Positions 36,239-45,368 of a stretch of 64,000 bases of DNA are shown piece by piece. The stretch lies in assembly GCA_021775095.1 (NCBI GenBank), contig JAJFII010000069.1, positions 1 through 64,000 on the forward strand, given 5' to 3'. The stretch comes from Rhodospirillales bacterium. Its GTDB lineage: Bacteria; Pseudomonadota; Alphaproteobacteria; Rhodospirillales; Casp-alpha2. The notes beneath the pieces were generated by a model. The model saw only the letters and a program-made list of their open reading frames with translations, was not told where the DNA came from and did not search any database. The translations under genes were made by a program, and so were the position numbers. How positions within the stretch are numbered: position 1 is the stretch's first letter; each line of letters starts with the position of its first letter.

Positions 36239-36386
36239 GTTCGCCGGCGACGCAAAAGAAGTTGATCCGGTATCGTCGGTGTTCTCCTTATATTGCCATC
36301 GGCCTCAACAAAATCTGCCAGAAACGAACACGGTGAGCTTTCGCCAGTTTGCGCAGTGTCTGGATCGCGTTGAGGCGTCAGCAAAG

Positions 36387-37691
36387 TTAAACCGAAGGTT
36401 TTTGGCTGTTTTCTTTGATCACGACTTCACGTTGCGGGAACGGAATTACAATGTTGTTTTCTTGAAGTGCCTGATAGATCATGAAAAGCAGGTCACCTCC
36501 GACCCTGTTCTTGCCGTCATCAACGCCCTCCATCCAAAACTCGAGGAGGATTTCGATGCCGCTGTCGTTAAATGCCTGAACTTCCGCATCGGGTCGCTCT
36601 TCAATTGGCAAGTCGTCGCCACTTAGAACTTTCGGGTGCGATGCAGCGACGTCACGCAGAATAGTAAATAGTTTTTCTAAGTCGGTGCCATAGGCGACTT
36701 CGAATACGATTGGGTATCGCTGTTTTTGGTGGTCATGTGTCCAGTTTACGAATGCCGTCGTGATGAACCGCTCGTTCGGCACCATGATGTCCTTGCCATC
36801 AAAGGTCTCGAGTGTTGCCGAACGCATGGTCAGTTCACGCAGGACGCCGGCGCGCCCGTCTTCAAGCTCGATGTAGTCGCCAATGGCAATCGAACGGTCG
36901 AGCAGAATGATGATGCCGGATATGAAGTTGGAGGCGATTTGCTGAAGGCCAAAGCCGAGACCGACACCGATCGCGCCACCAAATACGACAAGTGCAGTGA
37001 GATCAATGCCTGCGATTTGCAGAATCACAAGTGCGATAAGGATGAAGAGACCGATCTGGAAGGCTTTAAGCACCAGTTCCTTGGTGGTGTTCGTCAGGGT
37101 GTCGCGGCGTCGGATAAACTCGCGGCCCTTTCGATTGGAAAGGCGCCCCATCCAGAACAGAACAGTGCCGAAGATGGTCGTCCGGGCGAGCGCGTAAAGC
37201 GTGAACTTGATGTTGCCAAGGTTGACGCTGACGCTTTCCAGGATTTCAATCAGCTCATCAAGCAAGCCGACCGCGTAAAAAAGGATAATCGGCGACAACA
37301 CGAAGAACGCAAAGTAACGAACCCCGGTGCCGGTAGAGACCCGCGTCGCGGCGATGTAGACGATTGACAGGAAGTTCAAACCCTGCACGAACTGCACGAG
37401 CCATTTTTCCTCAAAAAACTCTTTCGAAACCGCGACTGCGACGCCGAGAAAAATCACGTTGGTGACCGGAAAAATGAAATCGCGGAGATAGGAAGTTGCG
37501 CTGCCAACACGCGATTTGATTTTACCGGCCGCTTTCTCCTCATCACCGGTTGAGACTTTATGGATCAGTTTTTTTAAGAACCTTGAAACCAACCAAGAAC
37601 ACAGGGCGGTGACCCCAACCGCGAGCAGTTGCAGATAAAAATCCGAACTCTCGAGTGTCGACGTAACGATGGTAAAAACGGGATTGTCCAA
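36387..37691 (-). CDS. MscS family mechanosensitive ion channel
   Basis: A 434-aa membrane channel with several N-terminal helices, then the MscS pore and beta domain: VVFGGAIGVGLGFGLQQIASNFISGIIILLDRSIAIGDYIELEDGRAGVLREL, followed by IMVPNERFITTAFVNWTHDHQKQRYPI. It releases solutes on hypo-osmotic shock. I place the start at TTG 37691, with AGGA 8 bases upstream; the open frame reaches 37763 by another TTG. It is adjacent to the PsiE-like gene (divergent) and a few kb from the osmolyte operon. Confidence 0.88.
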   Translation of the reverse strand: MDNPVFTIVTSTLESSDFYLQLLAVGVTALCSWLVSRFLKKLIHKVSTGDEEKAAGKIKSRVGSATSYLRDFIFPVTNVIFLGVAVAVSKEFFEEKWLVQFVQGLNFLSIVYIAATRVSTGTGVRYFAFFVLSPIILFYAVGLLDELIEILESVSVNLGNIKFTLYALARTTIFGTVLFWMGRLSNRKGREFIRRRDTLTNTTKELVLKAFQIGLFILIALVILQIAGIDLTALVVFGGAIGVGLGFGLQQIASNFISGIIILLDRSIAIGDYIELEDGRAGVLRELTMRSATLETFDGKDIMVPNERFITTAFVNWTHDHQKQRYPIVFEVAYGTDLEKLFTILRDVAASHPKVLSGDDLPIEERPDAEVQAFNDSGIEILLEFWMEGVDDGKNRVGGDLLFMIYQALQENNIVIPFPQREVVIKENSQKPSV

Positions 37692-37999
37692 GGGTTTTTC
37701 CTGATGGTTGAAGCCGATTTTCAGACTAGACGAATGCTTCGGTCCTGCCAACAGAGCAATCAATTATGGAGATGTACTGTCATCATATTTGCCAGATCCT
37801 GGATGCACGCACCCGAAAAAAAATTGTCCGTTTTGGGGTCAAGAACCGCTCATTTCAGGGCAAACACCTATGGGCGATCTGAACAATGGGTACTCTAGTG
37901 ATTTCATGTCAGTTTGCCGTTTTGTTACCTGTCCCTAACTGGTAAGTTCGACAGTGACACAATAGGAAAATAAGCGAGAAATGCCCTGTTGCCGCTGGG
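37692..37999. other. Intergenic gap between divergent membrane-protein genes
   Basis: About 308 bases between the MscS gene and the PsiE-like gene. It must carry both promoters. I saw no open frame, strong hairpin or clear promoter match. Confidence 0.5.
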
Positions 38000-38566
38000 A
38001 TGCAAACGATCAATAAGTCATTGTTGAAGGGGGCGTTCTCGTCACCAGCTGAAGTACGCACATTAAATCTGAACCCATCTACACAAAAGGTTGTCGACGA
38101 AATGAACGAACCAACTCGGATGATTGATAAATACACAAAGATTTGGCGCGAGTTAGGATTCTACGAACGGTTTGAGCAAATCGCAGCAATTTTTCTAAGC
38201 GTCCTGGTTTCTATCATTGTCCTGTTCGCCTGCATGCAGGTCGCTGGAGATGTTTACAACCTTGTGATCTGGAACGTCGAACTGGCTGCACCGGACACAT
38301 TTCGAAACCTGTTTGCCGGAGTTTTGACGGTCTTGATCGCCCTCGAGTTCAATCATTCAATTGTTCAGGTTATTGAACGTAAACAAAGTATCGTCCAGGT
38401 TCGTATTGTCGTCCAAATCGCAATACTCGCATTGGTGAGAAAGTTTATTCTTCTGGATCTCGCGAAGACTGAAGCAATGGTTTTGATTGGCTTAGGTGCA
38501 GTCGTATTTTCGCTTGCGGCCCTTCATTGGGTCGTAAAGATCGCGGATCTCCCACCCCGGGAATAA
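38000..38566 (+). CDS. PsiE-like membrane protein (phosphate-starvation-inducible E family)
   Basis: A protein of up to 188 aa with four hydrophobic helices, at about residues 62-83, 100-118, 131-147 and 158-179. The central motif FRNLFAGVLTVLIALEFNHSI followed by VQVRIVVQIAILALVRKFILLDL matches the PsiE family. The function in the membrane is unknown. The start is uncertain: ATGs at 38000, 38102 and 38120 are in frame and none has a strong ribosome binding site; conservation is only expected from about residue 42. Confidence 0.72.
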   Translation: MQTINKSLLKGAFSSPAEVRTLNLNPSTQKVVDEMNEPTRMIDKYTKIWRELGFYERFEQIAAIFLSVLVSIIVLFACMQVAGDVYNLVIWNVELAAPDTFRNLFAGVLTVLIALEFNHSIVQVIERKQSIVQVRIVVQIAILALVRKFILLDLAKTEAMVLIGLGAVVFSLAALHWVVKIADLPPRE

Positions 38567-38706
38567 TTCACCCATTTGTACTGAGATTGGATTCACCTGA
38601 CAGTTCGGGCCATAGCCGGAATTAAATGGCAGTGGCCATGCCGCTCCTGAATTGCCGTAGGATTTGTTTACCACAACACATGCAAAAACGGTTCTTCTTT
38701 TTCCGG

Positions 38707-39078
38707 TTAGGATTTACTCAAGCAACCATCCACACAGTCCAATAATTCCGCGGGTAGAAACGGTTTGGAAATAACGCGGCTTGCGCCAATAATTTTTGCT
38801 GTTCGAATATACTCGTCGCCGCCGAAACGGCCCCCTCCTGACATCGCGATAATCGGTGTTTCAGGCGACGCCTCTTTCACCTCACTGATTGTTTTGATAC
38901 CATCTTTATCCGGCATTATGATGTCAGTGATAATCAAATCGAATGCGTCTTTCTGGAATAACGCAAGCCCAGCATGACCATTATCTGCTTCACTTACTGA
39001 ATGCTTCTGGCTTTCCAGAATTTTACGGACAGAATATCGTACGGCCTCATCATCGTCGATCACTAAAATATTAGCCAA
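38707..39078 (-). CDS. Single-domain response regulator (receiver)
   Basis: A protein of 123 aa consisting only of a CheY-like receiver: acidic pocket in ILVIDDDEA, phosphoacceptor Asp in LIITDIIMPDKDG (residue 51 from this start), Lys in VISKPFLP. The start is read as TTG 39078, with GGTGGA about 7 bases upstream, giving MANILVIDDD. It follows the sensor kinase gene by 36 bases on the same strand, so it is the probable phosphate acceptor of that kinase. With no output domain it must act through a partner. Confidence 0.85.
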   Translation of the reverse strand: MANILVIDDDEAVRYSVRKILESQKHSVSEADNGHAGLALFQKDAFDLIITDIIMPDKDGIKTISEVKEASPETPIIAMSGGGRFGGDEYIRTAKIIGASRVISKPFLPAELLDCVDGCLSKS

Positions 39079-39114
39079 AATATAATCCACCAAATTGTTA
39101 GCAAGAATTAAGTT

Positions 39115-41127
39115 TCAAGAGGTTTCGATCTCTCGGTTCGTGGGATTGTCAAAATTGGAGGGGGGTATTGCCGCATCCTCTAGGAGGGGAACTAAAATAT
39201 CAAAAGTCGTTCCGCTGCCGAGCTCGCTCGACACATTGATAACCCCTCCCATCGCATGAATATTACCATAGGCAGTCGACAAACCGAGACCCGTACCCTG
39301 ACCAACATCCTTTGTTGTGAAGAAAGGATCAAATATCTTGATTAGTGTTTCAGACGTCATGCCGGTGCCGGTATCGCTGATAGAAAGTTTAGCATATTGA
39401 CCCGAAGGGAGAATGCGATTATCGCGCTCTTCATTAGCGATTAATTTCTTGCGGCACAATGAAAATGTCAATGTCCCGTGCCGACCCTTCATGGCATAAA
39501 CGGCATTTGACGCCATATTCATAATTACGGTCTGAAACTGCACCCCGTCTATCATGGCAACACCAATGGACCGGTCCAAATTCGCGATAATTTTAATCGT
39601 AGATGGAAGTGTGGAATGAAGCAGGTCTATCGTTTCTTGGACAATCTCACAGACATCAAGACATACCCGAGAAATTTGTCCCTCTCTGCTGAACGTCATT
39701 ATCCGGCGGATTAGCTCTGCAGCCCTACTGCCGGCCTGTTCAATAACGTCCATATTTTCATATTCGGGACTACCACTGGGTAGCTCCAATTTGGCCAGAT
39801 AGGAAAGCGCGATAATAGGTTGAAGTAGATTGTTGAGGTTATGCGCTATACCACTTGTCAAATTGCCGATAGATTCTGCCTTCTGATGCCTTTGCAAGTC
39901 TGCTTCAGCAGCACGTTGCTCGGTTATATCAATTAAAGTCCCAATAATCTCTGGTGTGCCGCCATCATTACCGTCGCTATAAATAAACTGATCTCGTATT
40001 ATCCTGTACGTCCCATCCGCATGAAGAAACCTGTATTCGAGAAAACCTTGTTTACCAACCACGGCGCTATGCAACCCAGAAACAACGGACTGTTGGTCAC
40101 TTGGGTGAATATGATCTATCCAAAACCCCGGTTCGGATAAAATATTGGCTACCGAATATCCAAGCTGGGCTGTTACATTTGAACTTATGAATGTGGTTTC
40201 GTTCTCTTTGCTTACGTCTTTTGCATAAATCAGAGCATGCCCGCTAGAGAGAAGGTATTTCAATCGCGTTTCGCTTCGAATAAGATCTGTTTCGGCCTTT
40301 TGACGTTGCCCAGACATCATTTTTATGGAGGAGGCTAACTCACCAAGCTCATTATCCCCGAGATCAGGGATATTTGACATAAACCGTCCTTCGCCAATCT
40401 CGCTTGTAATGTAAGCCAAATTCGATATCGGTTTGCTTAATCTGCGGGCTAATAGAACCGAAACGATTGCTCCAATTAATATCAGTAAAAGTGTCGCACT
40501 CAATGCTGCATACAACAATTCATCGGTGCCACGTTGACTGATTTGGCTCAATTTGGAATTTGCAACTGAGATATCGTGTTGGAAATCTTCAAGTGAAAGG
40601 CCAATCCGTACGCCTCCAATTATATTTTCTCCCAATTTGATTGGAACAGAAATATTTACGATTGGAATGTTATAATTTTTATTGGAGGTGTTGTCGGTTT
40701 GAGTATCTATCCATAATTCTGTGCTTCCTTGGCTTTGAATTCGTTTTGAATATATATCGTTAATTATCTTACCATAGGAAGACATGGTTTCGGAGCCATC
40801 ATGGATGACCGATCCGTTTAAATCATAAAGATATACATAGTGGACATTTTGCTGGTTTTTAGCCGACGTGACGATATCACCGATGTAGTCCATATTAAAA
40901 AAATAGAGATGATCGGCAAGGCTGCGAGCTAAAGTCTGGGCATGTGCAATCCCATTTTTTTTGACTTGTTCTAACATTTCCGATTCAGCGATCTTCAGAC
41001 TAGACCTGCTGATATCCGTACTGGCCCGACGGAACTGTTCAAACAACACCAGAGATAATACAATTGATAGCACAACTATTAATGATATTATAAAGGCGGA
41101 AAATTTGACGGATAAGGATATCTTCAT
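39115..41127 (-). CDS. Membrane sensor histidine kinase (HAMP-PAS-HisKA)
   Basis: A 670-aa kinase. One helix (residues 9-29) and a second (205-226) enclose a periplasmic sensor region of about 175 residues. A HAMP domain follows (about 228-285), then PAS/PAC (about 285-405, with WIDHIHPSDQQSV and IIGTLIDITEQR). The phosphoacceptor is His429 in GIAHNLNNLLQP, and the ATPase domain shows MNMASNAVYAM, SDTGTGM and GQGTGLGLST. Its ATG directly abuts the stop of the PhnD-like gene upstream, so the two are co-translated. Confidence 0.9.
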   Translation of the reverse strand: MKISLSVKFSAFIISLIVVLSIVLSLVLFEQFRRASTDISRSSLKIAESEMLEQVKKNGIAHAQTLARSLADHLYFFNMDYIGDIVTSAKNQQNVHYVYLYDLNGSVIHDGSETMSSYGKIINDIYSKRIQSQGSTELWIDTQTDNTSNKNYNIPIVNISVPIKLGENIIGGVRIGLSLEDFQHDISVANSKLSQISQRGTDELLYAALSATLLLILIGAIVSVLLARRLSKPISNLAYITSEIGEGRFMSNIPDLGDNELGELASSIKMMSGQRQKAETDLIRSETRLKYLLSSGHALIYAKDVSKENETTFISSNVTAQLGYSVANILSEPGFWIDHIHPSDQQSVVSGLHSAVVGKQGFLEYRFLHADGTYRIIRDQFIYSDGNDGGTPEIIGTLIDITEQRAAEADLQRHQKAESIGNLTSGIAHNLNNLLQPIIALSYLAKLELPSGSPEYENMDVIEQAGSRAAELIRRIMTFSREGQISRVCLDVCEIVQETIDLLHSTLPSTIKIIANLDRSIGVAMIDGVQFQTVIMNMASNAVYAMKGRHGTLTFSLCRKKLIANEERDNRILPSGQYAKLSISDTGTGMTSETLIKIFDPFFTTKDVGQGTGLGLSTAYGNIHAMGGVINVSSELGSGTTFDILVPLLEDAAIPPSNFDNPTNREIETS

Positions 41128-42075
41128 TTATTTTATATCATCACGGATCAGCCGAAACATTTCTCGTGTTTCATCAAGACTCTTTAACGCAGTGGCAGTT
41201 AACTCCTGATATTTGCTGACCTTGTAGGATTTTAAGACGGCCTGACCAAGTTTTTCCTTGTGCATTTCAAGTAAGGCCGCTTTCAGCTTTTCCTTCGTTT
41301 CTAAGGAAAGTTTTGGACTGACGACAATCACTGACCGCAAAATGGGTGCACTTTTGTAAATTACCCGCAAGTGCTGTTTTATTTTCTCAGGGGTTCTAAG
41401 CAATTCCTGCCAGTCCAAATTGCTTACGGTACCAACATCAGCGACTTTCAATGCAACCCAACTTACAATATTTTTCTCGCCTTCTGCGAAGCTGTACCCA
41501 ACTGTTCCTGGCGTAACGGGGCTGCGCGGGTTTGCTAAGTGTTTGACGTCATAGTTTCGTTCCTTCAGGATTGCCAGAGGGACCAAAAAGGCACTTGTCG
41601 ATCCAGGATCTTCGAAAGCTATCTTTTTGCCAGTTAGATTGTCGAGGGAAGAAATATCGCTGTCAATTCGAGAAAAGAAGAATGTCTGATAAAAATCGAC
41701 ACCTTTTTTGAGTTCCCATACGAGAATTTCGGCACCGGTATCTTGCGCAAATCTGATCGCTGCAAACGGTGTCTCAGAAATAAGATGGACCTGACCTGCG
41801 CTGAGATAAGAGGCCATTTGGCTATAGGTGCGGGCAACCAAAACACCACCTGACTCCTGAACCCCACCGCCTGTTTTCTGTGTCAGGTAAGTGGCAAGTT
41901 TTTTAAGAACCGAATAGTGCTTTTTGGGTCTGGCTGAAATGCGCCCAACAACAAGCTTCGGCGTTTCTAATTCTGTCAGCTGCTTGGTTTGATTCTGTGC
42001 GTAGGTATCACGCCACATAAAGGCACACAGCCCTAATAATACTATCGAAAAAATAGATATAGATCTGGCTTTCAA
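41128..42075 (-). CDS. PhnD-like periplasmic binding protein
   Basis: A 315-aa phosphate/phosphite/phosphonate-type binding protein (PhnD fold). The signal peptide is residues 1-26 (IFSIVLLGLCAFMW then TYAQ). Family segments are VGRISARPKKHYSVLKKLATYL, LISETPFAAIRFAQDTGAEI and IAFEDPGSTSAFLVPLAIL. No ABC permease or ATPase is near it; instead a sensor kinase and receiver follow. That suggests a ligand-sensing role, presenting its ligand to the kinase's periplasmic domain. The ligand could be a phosphonate or another oxyanion; the sequence does not say. Confidence 0.85.
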   Translation of the reverse strand: MKARSISIFSIVLLGLCAFMWRDTYAQNQTKQLTELETPKLVVGRISARPKKHYSVLKKLATYLTQKTGGGVQESGGVLVARTYSQMASYLSAGQVHLISETPFAAIRFAQDTGAEILVWELKKGVDFYQTFFFSRIDSDISSLDNLTGKKIAFEDPGSTSAFLVPLAILKERNYDVKHLANPRSPVTPGTVGYSFAEGEKNIVSWVALKVADVGTVSNLDWQELLRTPEKIKQHLRVIYKSAPILRSVIVVSPKLSLETKEKLKAALLEMHKEKLGQAVLKSYKVSKYQELTATALKSLDETREMFRLIRDDIK

Positions 42076-42322
42076 ATTGATTCTCCCGCGTGAAACACAA
42101 TTAAGTCCTCTTTATCGTGTTCCATGGTAATCTAACATGTCTGCTTAAAAAGTGGTAATATATCACCTGATCGGTCACTTCTGAGAAGAGATTTGAACTT
42201 GCCCTGCAAATAGGCAAAAAATTCAACGTCGCGATATTCTTCCCGACCTGTCTGCTTTCACAGATATAACGGACATGGTTATATGGCGACGGTATGAAAT
42301 CGTCTTATAGGAAACCATCCAA

Positions 42323-42841
42323 ATGGTCGCTCGAGCAAAAGAAGTGGGTCCCCATCGATATCGCGAGTCCTACGGGCGCTATCTGGAAGATTTTAAGGTC
42401 GGTGATGTTTATGAACACCGCCCCGGCAGAACGATTTCGGAAGCGGATAATACCTGGTTCACTTTATTGACCATGAACCAGCATCCCCTGCATTTCGACG
42501 CCCAATATGCCGCCAAAAGCGAGTTTGGCAAACCGCTGGTCAATTCTTGCCTGACCCTGTCGATCATTGCCGGCATGAGTGTATCGGATGTCAGCCAGAA
42601 AACCATTGCCAATTTGGGTTGGGACAAGGTCCGAATGCCGGCACCGGTATTTAATGGCGATACCCTGTATGCCGAAAGTGAGGTCTTGGACATTCGCGCA
42701 AGCCGCTCACGTCCGACCCAGGGCATTGTCACGGTCCGGACCACTGGCAAAAATCAATCGGGCACAGAAGTGATCTCCTTTGAGCGGTCGATGCTGATCC
42801 CCAAACGGGGCCATGCGGTTGATGACGCGGCCGACTATTAA
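42323..42841 (+). CDS. MaoC family dehydratase
   Basis: A 172-aa hotdog-fold hydratase: GRYLEDFKVGDVYEHRPGRTISEADN, then the catalytic loop NQHPLHFDAQYA (Asp/His dyad) and GKPLVNSCLTLSIIAGMSV. It resembles the mesaconyl-/itaconyl-CoA hydratase-related MaoC group found beside CoA transferases and acyl-CoA dehydrogenases. It opens the plus-strand catabolic run ending near 51.8 kb. No promoter match is obvious in the 247-base gap before it, which I searched without finding a further gene. Confidence 0.88.
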   Translation: MVARAKEVGPHRYRESYGRYLEDFKVGDVYEHRPGRTISEADNTWFTLLTMNQHPLHFDAQYAAKSEFGKPLVNSCLTLSIIAGMSVSDVSQKTIANLGWDKVRMPAPVFNGDTLYAESEVLDIRASRSRPTQGIVTVRTTGKNQSGTEVISFERSMLIPKRGHAVDDAADY

Positions 42842-42870
42842 GTTCATTTCTGATTTTTGAGGCCGCCCGG

Positions 42871-44130
42871 ATGCAACCAACACATTTACGAATTAATCTG
42901 GACCGACTGCTCGACCGCATCGATACCCTGGCGGGCATTGGCGCGATCGATGGCGGCGGGGTTTGTCGCCTGGCCCTGAGCGAGCAGGATCGCCTCGGCC
43001 GTGACTGGGTCTGTGGCTGGATGCGAGATCTCGGTTTGCAAGTGAGCGTCGATGGGATCGGCAACGTGGTTGGTGTCCGCGCCGGACAGCAACCAGGCCC
43101 GCCGGTAATGACCGGTTCCCACATCGATACGGTCGCCACCGGCGGGCGTTATGATGGAAATCTGGGCGTGCTCGCCGGTTTGGAAGTAATCGAAACCCTG
43201 AACGATGCCCAGGTGTCGACCCAAAAACCCTTAGCGGTGGGGTTTTTCAGCAATGAAGAGGGGGTGCGGTTCGCGCCTGATATGATGGGCAGCGCCGTTC
43301 ATCAGGGTCACTTGGAATTGCACGAGATGTTGGCGGTTGTTGGTGTCGATGGGGCAACCCTGGGCGATGAGCTGAAACGCATCGGTTACGCCGGTGAAAC
43401 GTCGACCGGCGATAAACGTGCCGATTGTTTTGTCGAACTGCACGTCGAACAGGGGCCTCTGCTGGAAGCGGAAAACCAGCAAATTGGTGCCGTTGAAAAG
43501 GTTCAGGGTATTTCCTGGATGGAATATCGGCTGCGGGGAACGGCCAACCATGCGGGCACCACGCCCATGGCCTTGCGCAACGACGCCGCTTATGTTGCCG
43601 CCGCCATCGCCGTCGAAGCCCGGCGCATTGCCAGCCACCTGGGCGGTGACCAGGTGGCCACGGTTGGCGTTCTGGCGCTTAACCCCGGTCTCGTTAATGT
43701 GATCGCCAAAGAAGCCTTGGTGACGGTGGATTTACGCAATACGGATGATGATAAATTGAGCGAATCGGAACAGCAGATGGCCGATTTTGTCGCGACCACT
43801 TGCCAGGCGGAAGGGGTCCATTGCGAAAGTCGATCTTTGGTTCGCCTCCAGCCGGTTCTGTTCGATCCCGAGCTGGTCTCATTGATTGAAGAAACAGCGC
43901 AATCCATGGATTTTTCCGTCAAACGGATGCCCTCTGGGGCCGGTCATGATGCCCAGATGTTTGCCGCCAATTGCCCGACGGCGATGATCTTTGTGCCAAG
44001 CCGGGGCGGGATCAGCCACAATGTTGCGGAATATACGGCACCTGAACAGGTGCGGGCCGGTGCAGACGTTCTGTTACAGGTCCTGCTGGCCAAGGCTGAA
44101 GGGGTTGCAATAAGAGGATCAACCCGTTGA
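42871..44130 (+). CDS. Zn-dependent M20 family amidohydrolase
   Basis: A 419-aa enzyme of the allantoate amidohydrolase/N-carbamoyl-L-amino-acid hydrolase group (M20). Metal ligands are visible in TGSHIDTV, NLGV, SNEEGVRF, LHVEQGPLLE and SGAGHDAQM. It likely removes a carbamoyl or acyl group from an amino acid. Second gene of the catabolic operon, 29 bases after the MaoC gene. Confidence 0.9.
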   Translation: MQPTHLRINLDRLLDRIDTLAGIGAIDGGGVCRLALSEQDRLGRDWVCGWMRDLGLQVSVDGIGNVVGVRAGQQPGPPVMTGSHIDTVATGGRYDGNLGVLAGLEVIETLNDAQVSTQKPLAVGFFSNEEGVRFAPDMMGSAVHQGHLELHEMLAVVGVDGATLGDELKRIGYAGETSTGDKRADCFVELHVEQGPLLEAENQQIGAVEKVQGISWMEYRLRGTANHAGTTPMALRNDAAYVAAAIAVEARRIASHLGGDQVATVGVLALNPGLVNVIAKEALVTVDLRNTDDDKLSESEQQMADFVATTCQAEGVHCESRSLVRLQPVLFDPELVSLIEETAQSMDFSVKRMPSGAGHDAQMFAANCPTAMIFVPSRGGISHNVAEYTAPEQVRAGADVLLQVLLAKAEGVAIRGSTR

Positions 44131-44196
44131 CGCAAGGCAGCAGATGATTGATGCTTTCCCTAAGTCCCAAATCGCCTTTGATCCGAGCCCCTGACC

Positions 44197-45366
44197 ATGA
44201 GTGAAACCTATCCAACGAACATATCTGCCAACGAAGAAGAAACCTTGCTGCTGCATGCGGTCGACCAGTTTTTAGAGCGCGATGTCATACCCCATGTGCG
44301 TGAATTTGAGGAAAGCGACACTTACCCCCAGGAAATGGTCGATAAAATGGCAGAAATGGGTCTGTTTGGCGCGACCATTGCGCCGGAATACGGCGGCCTC
44401 GGTTTGTCGGCATCGGTCTACGCAAAAATAGTTGAACGGATGGCGGCCGTGTGGATTTCCATACCGGGGTTTTACAATTCCCATCTCATGATGGCCGCCG
44501 CCGTCGGGCGGTTTGGTTCCGACGAAATGAAACGACAATTTTTACCGAAATTTGCCAGTGGGGAGCTGCGCGGTGGCGCGGCCCTGACCGAACCGGACTG
44601 TGGCACCGATCTGCAGGCAGTGCGCACCCAGGCGGTCCGCGATGGCGACGACTATATTATCAACGGATCAAAAATGTGGATCACCAATTCCATTGAAGGC
44701 GACCTGTTGGCGGTACTGGTGAAAACCGATCCGAATACGGATCCACCGCATCGGGGAATGAGTTTGATCCTGGTTGATCAGGCGCACGGCTATAAGGGGC
44801 GAAAACTCAAGAAACTGGGATATCGAGGTATCGACACGGCGGAACTGCATTTTGACAATGTTCGGGTCCCGGTCAATCGGTTGATTGGCCCGGAAGAAGG
44901 GCGTGGCTTACAACAGATTTTGTCGGGTCTGGAACTGGGACGGATCAATGTGGCGGCCCGCGGTGTCGGTTTGGCACGGGCGGCCCTGGAGGAAAGTCTG
45001 GCCTATTCCCAGATCCGGAAAACCTTTGGCAAACCGATCTGCGAGCATCAATCCATCCAGATCAAACTGGCGGAGATGGCAACCCGGGTTGAAGCGGCAA
45101 AACTTCTGGTGGATAAAGCGGCGCATGCCTATGACACCGGCCAGCGGTGCGACTTGGAGGCCGGCATGGCCAAATTGTTTGCCACGGAAGCGGCCATGAA
45201 AAACGCCGAGGAGGCGGTGCGGATTCATGGTGCCTATGGCTATTCCAAAGAGTTCAATATCGAACGATATTATCGGGACGCGCCGTTGCTGGCGATTGGC
45301 GAGGGCACCAACGAATTGCAACGGATCATTATTGCCCGCCAACTGGTCGAAAGAAACCCGGTCTAA
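44197..45366 (+). CDS. Acyl-CoA dehydrogenase
   Basis: A 389-aa flavoprotein dehydrogenase. The N-terminal helical domain is followed by the FAD/substrate strands ALTEPDCGTDL and SKMWITNS, and the C-terminal domain ends GAYGYSKEFNIERYYRDAPLLAIGEGTNE. The catalytic Glu is in the usual IGEGT position (compare the paralog at 53989, where it is Gly). It probably oxidises a short or branched acyl-CoA made by the CoA transferase just downstream, whose start lies 2 bases after this stop. Confidence 0.92.
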   Translation: MSETYPTNISANEEETLLLHAVDQFLERDVIPHVREFEESDTYPQEMVDKMAEMGLFGATIAPEYGGLGLSASVYAKIVERMAAVWISIPGFYNSHLMMAAAVGRFGSDEMKRQFLPKFASGELRGGAALTEPDCGTDLQAVRTQAVRDGDDYIINGSKMWITNSIEGDLLAVLVKTDPNTDPPHRGMSLILVDQAHGYKGRKLKKLGYRGIDTAELHFDNVRVPVNRLIGPEEGRGLQQILSGLELGRINVAARGVGLARAALEESLAYSQIRKTFGKPICEHQSIQIKLAEMATRVEAAKLLVDKAAHAYDTGQRCDLEAGMAKLFATEAAMKNAEEAVRIHGAYGYSKEFNIERYYRDAPLLAIGEGTNELQRIIIARQLVERNPV

Positions 45367-45368
45367 TA

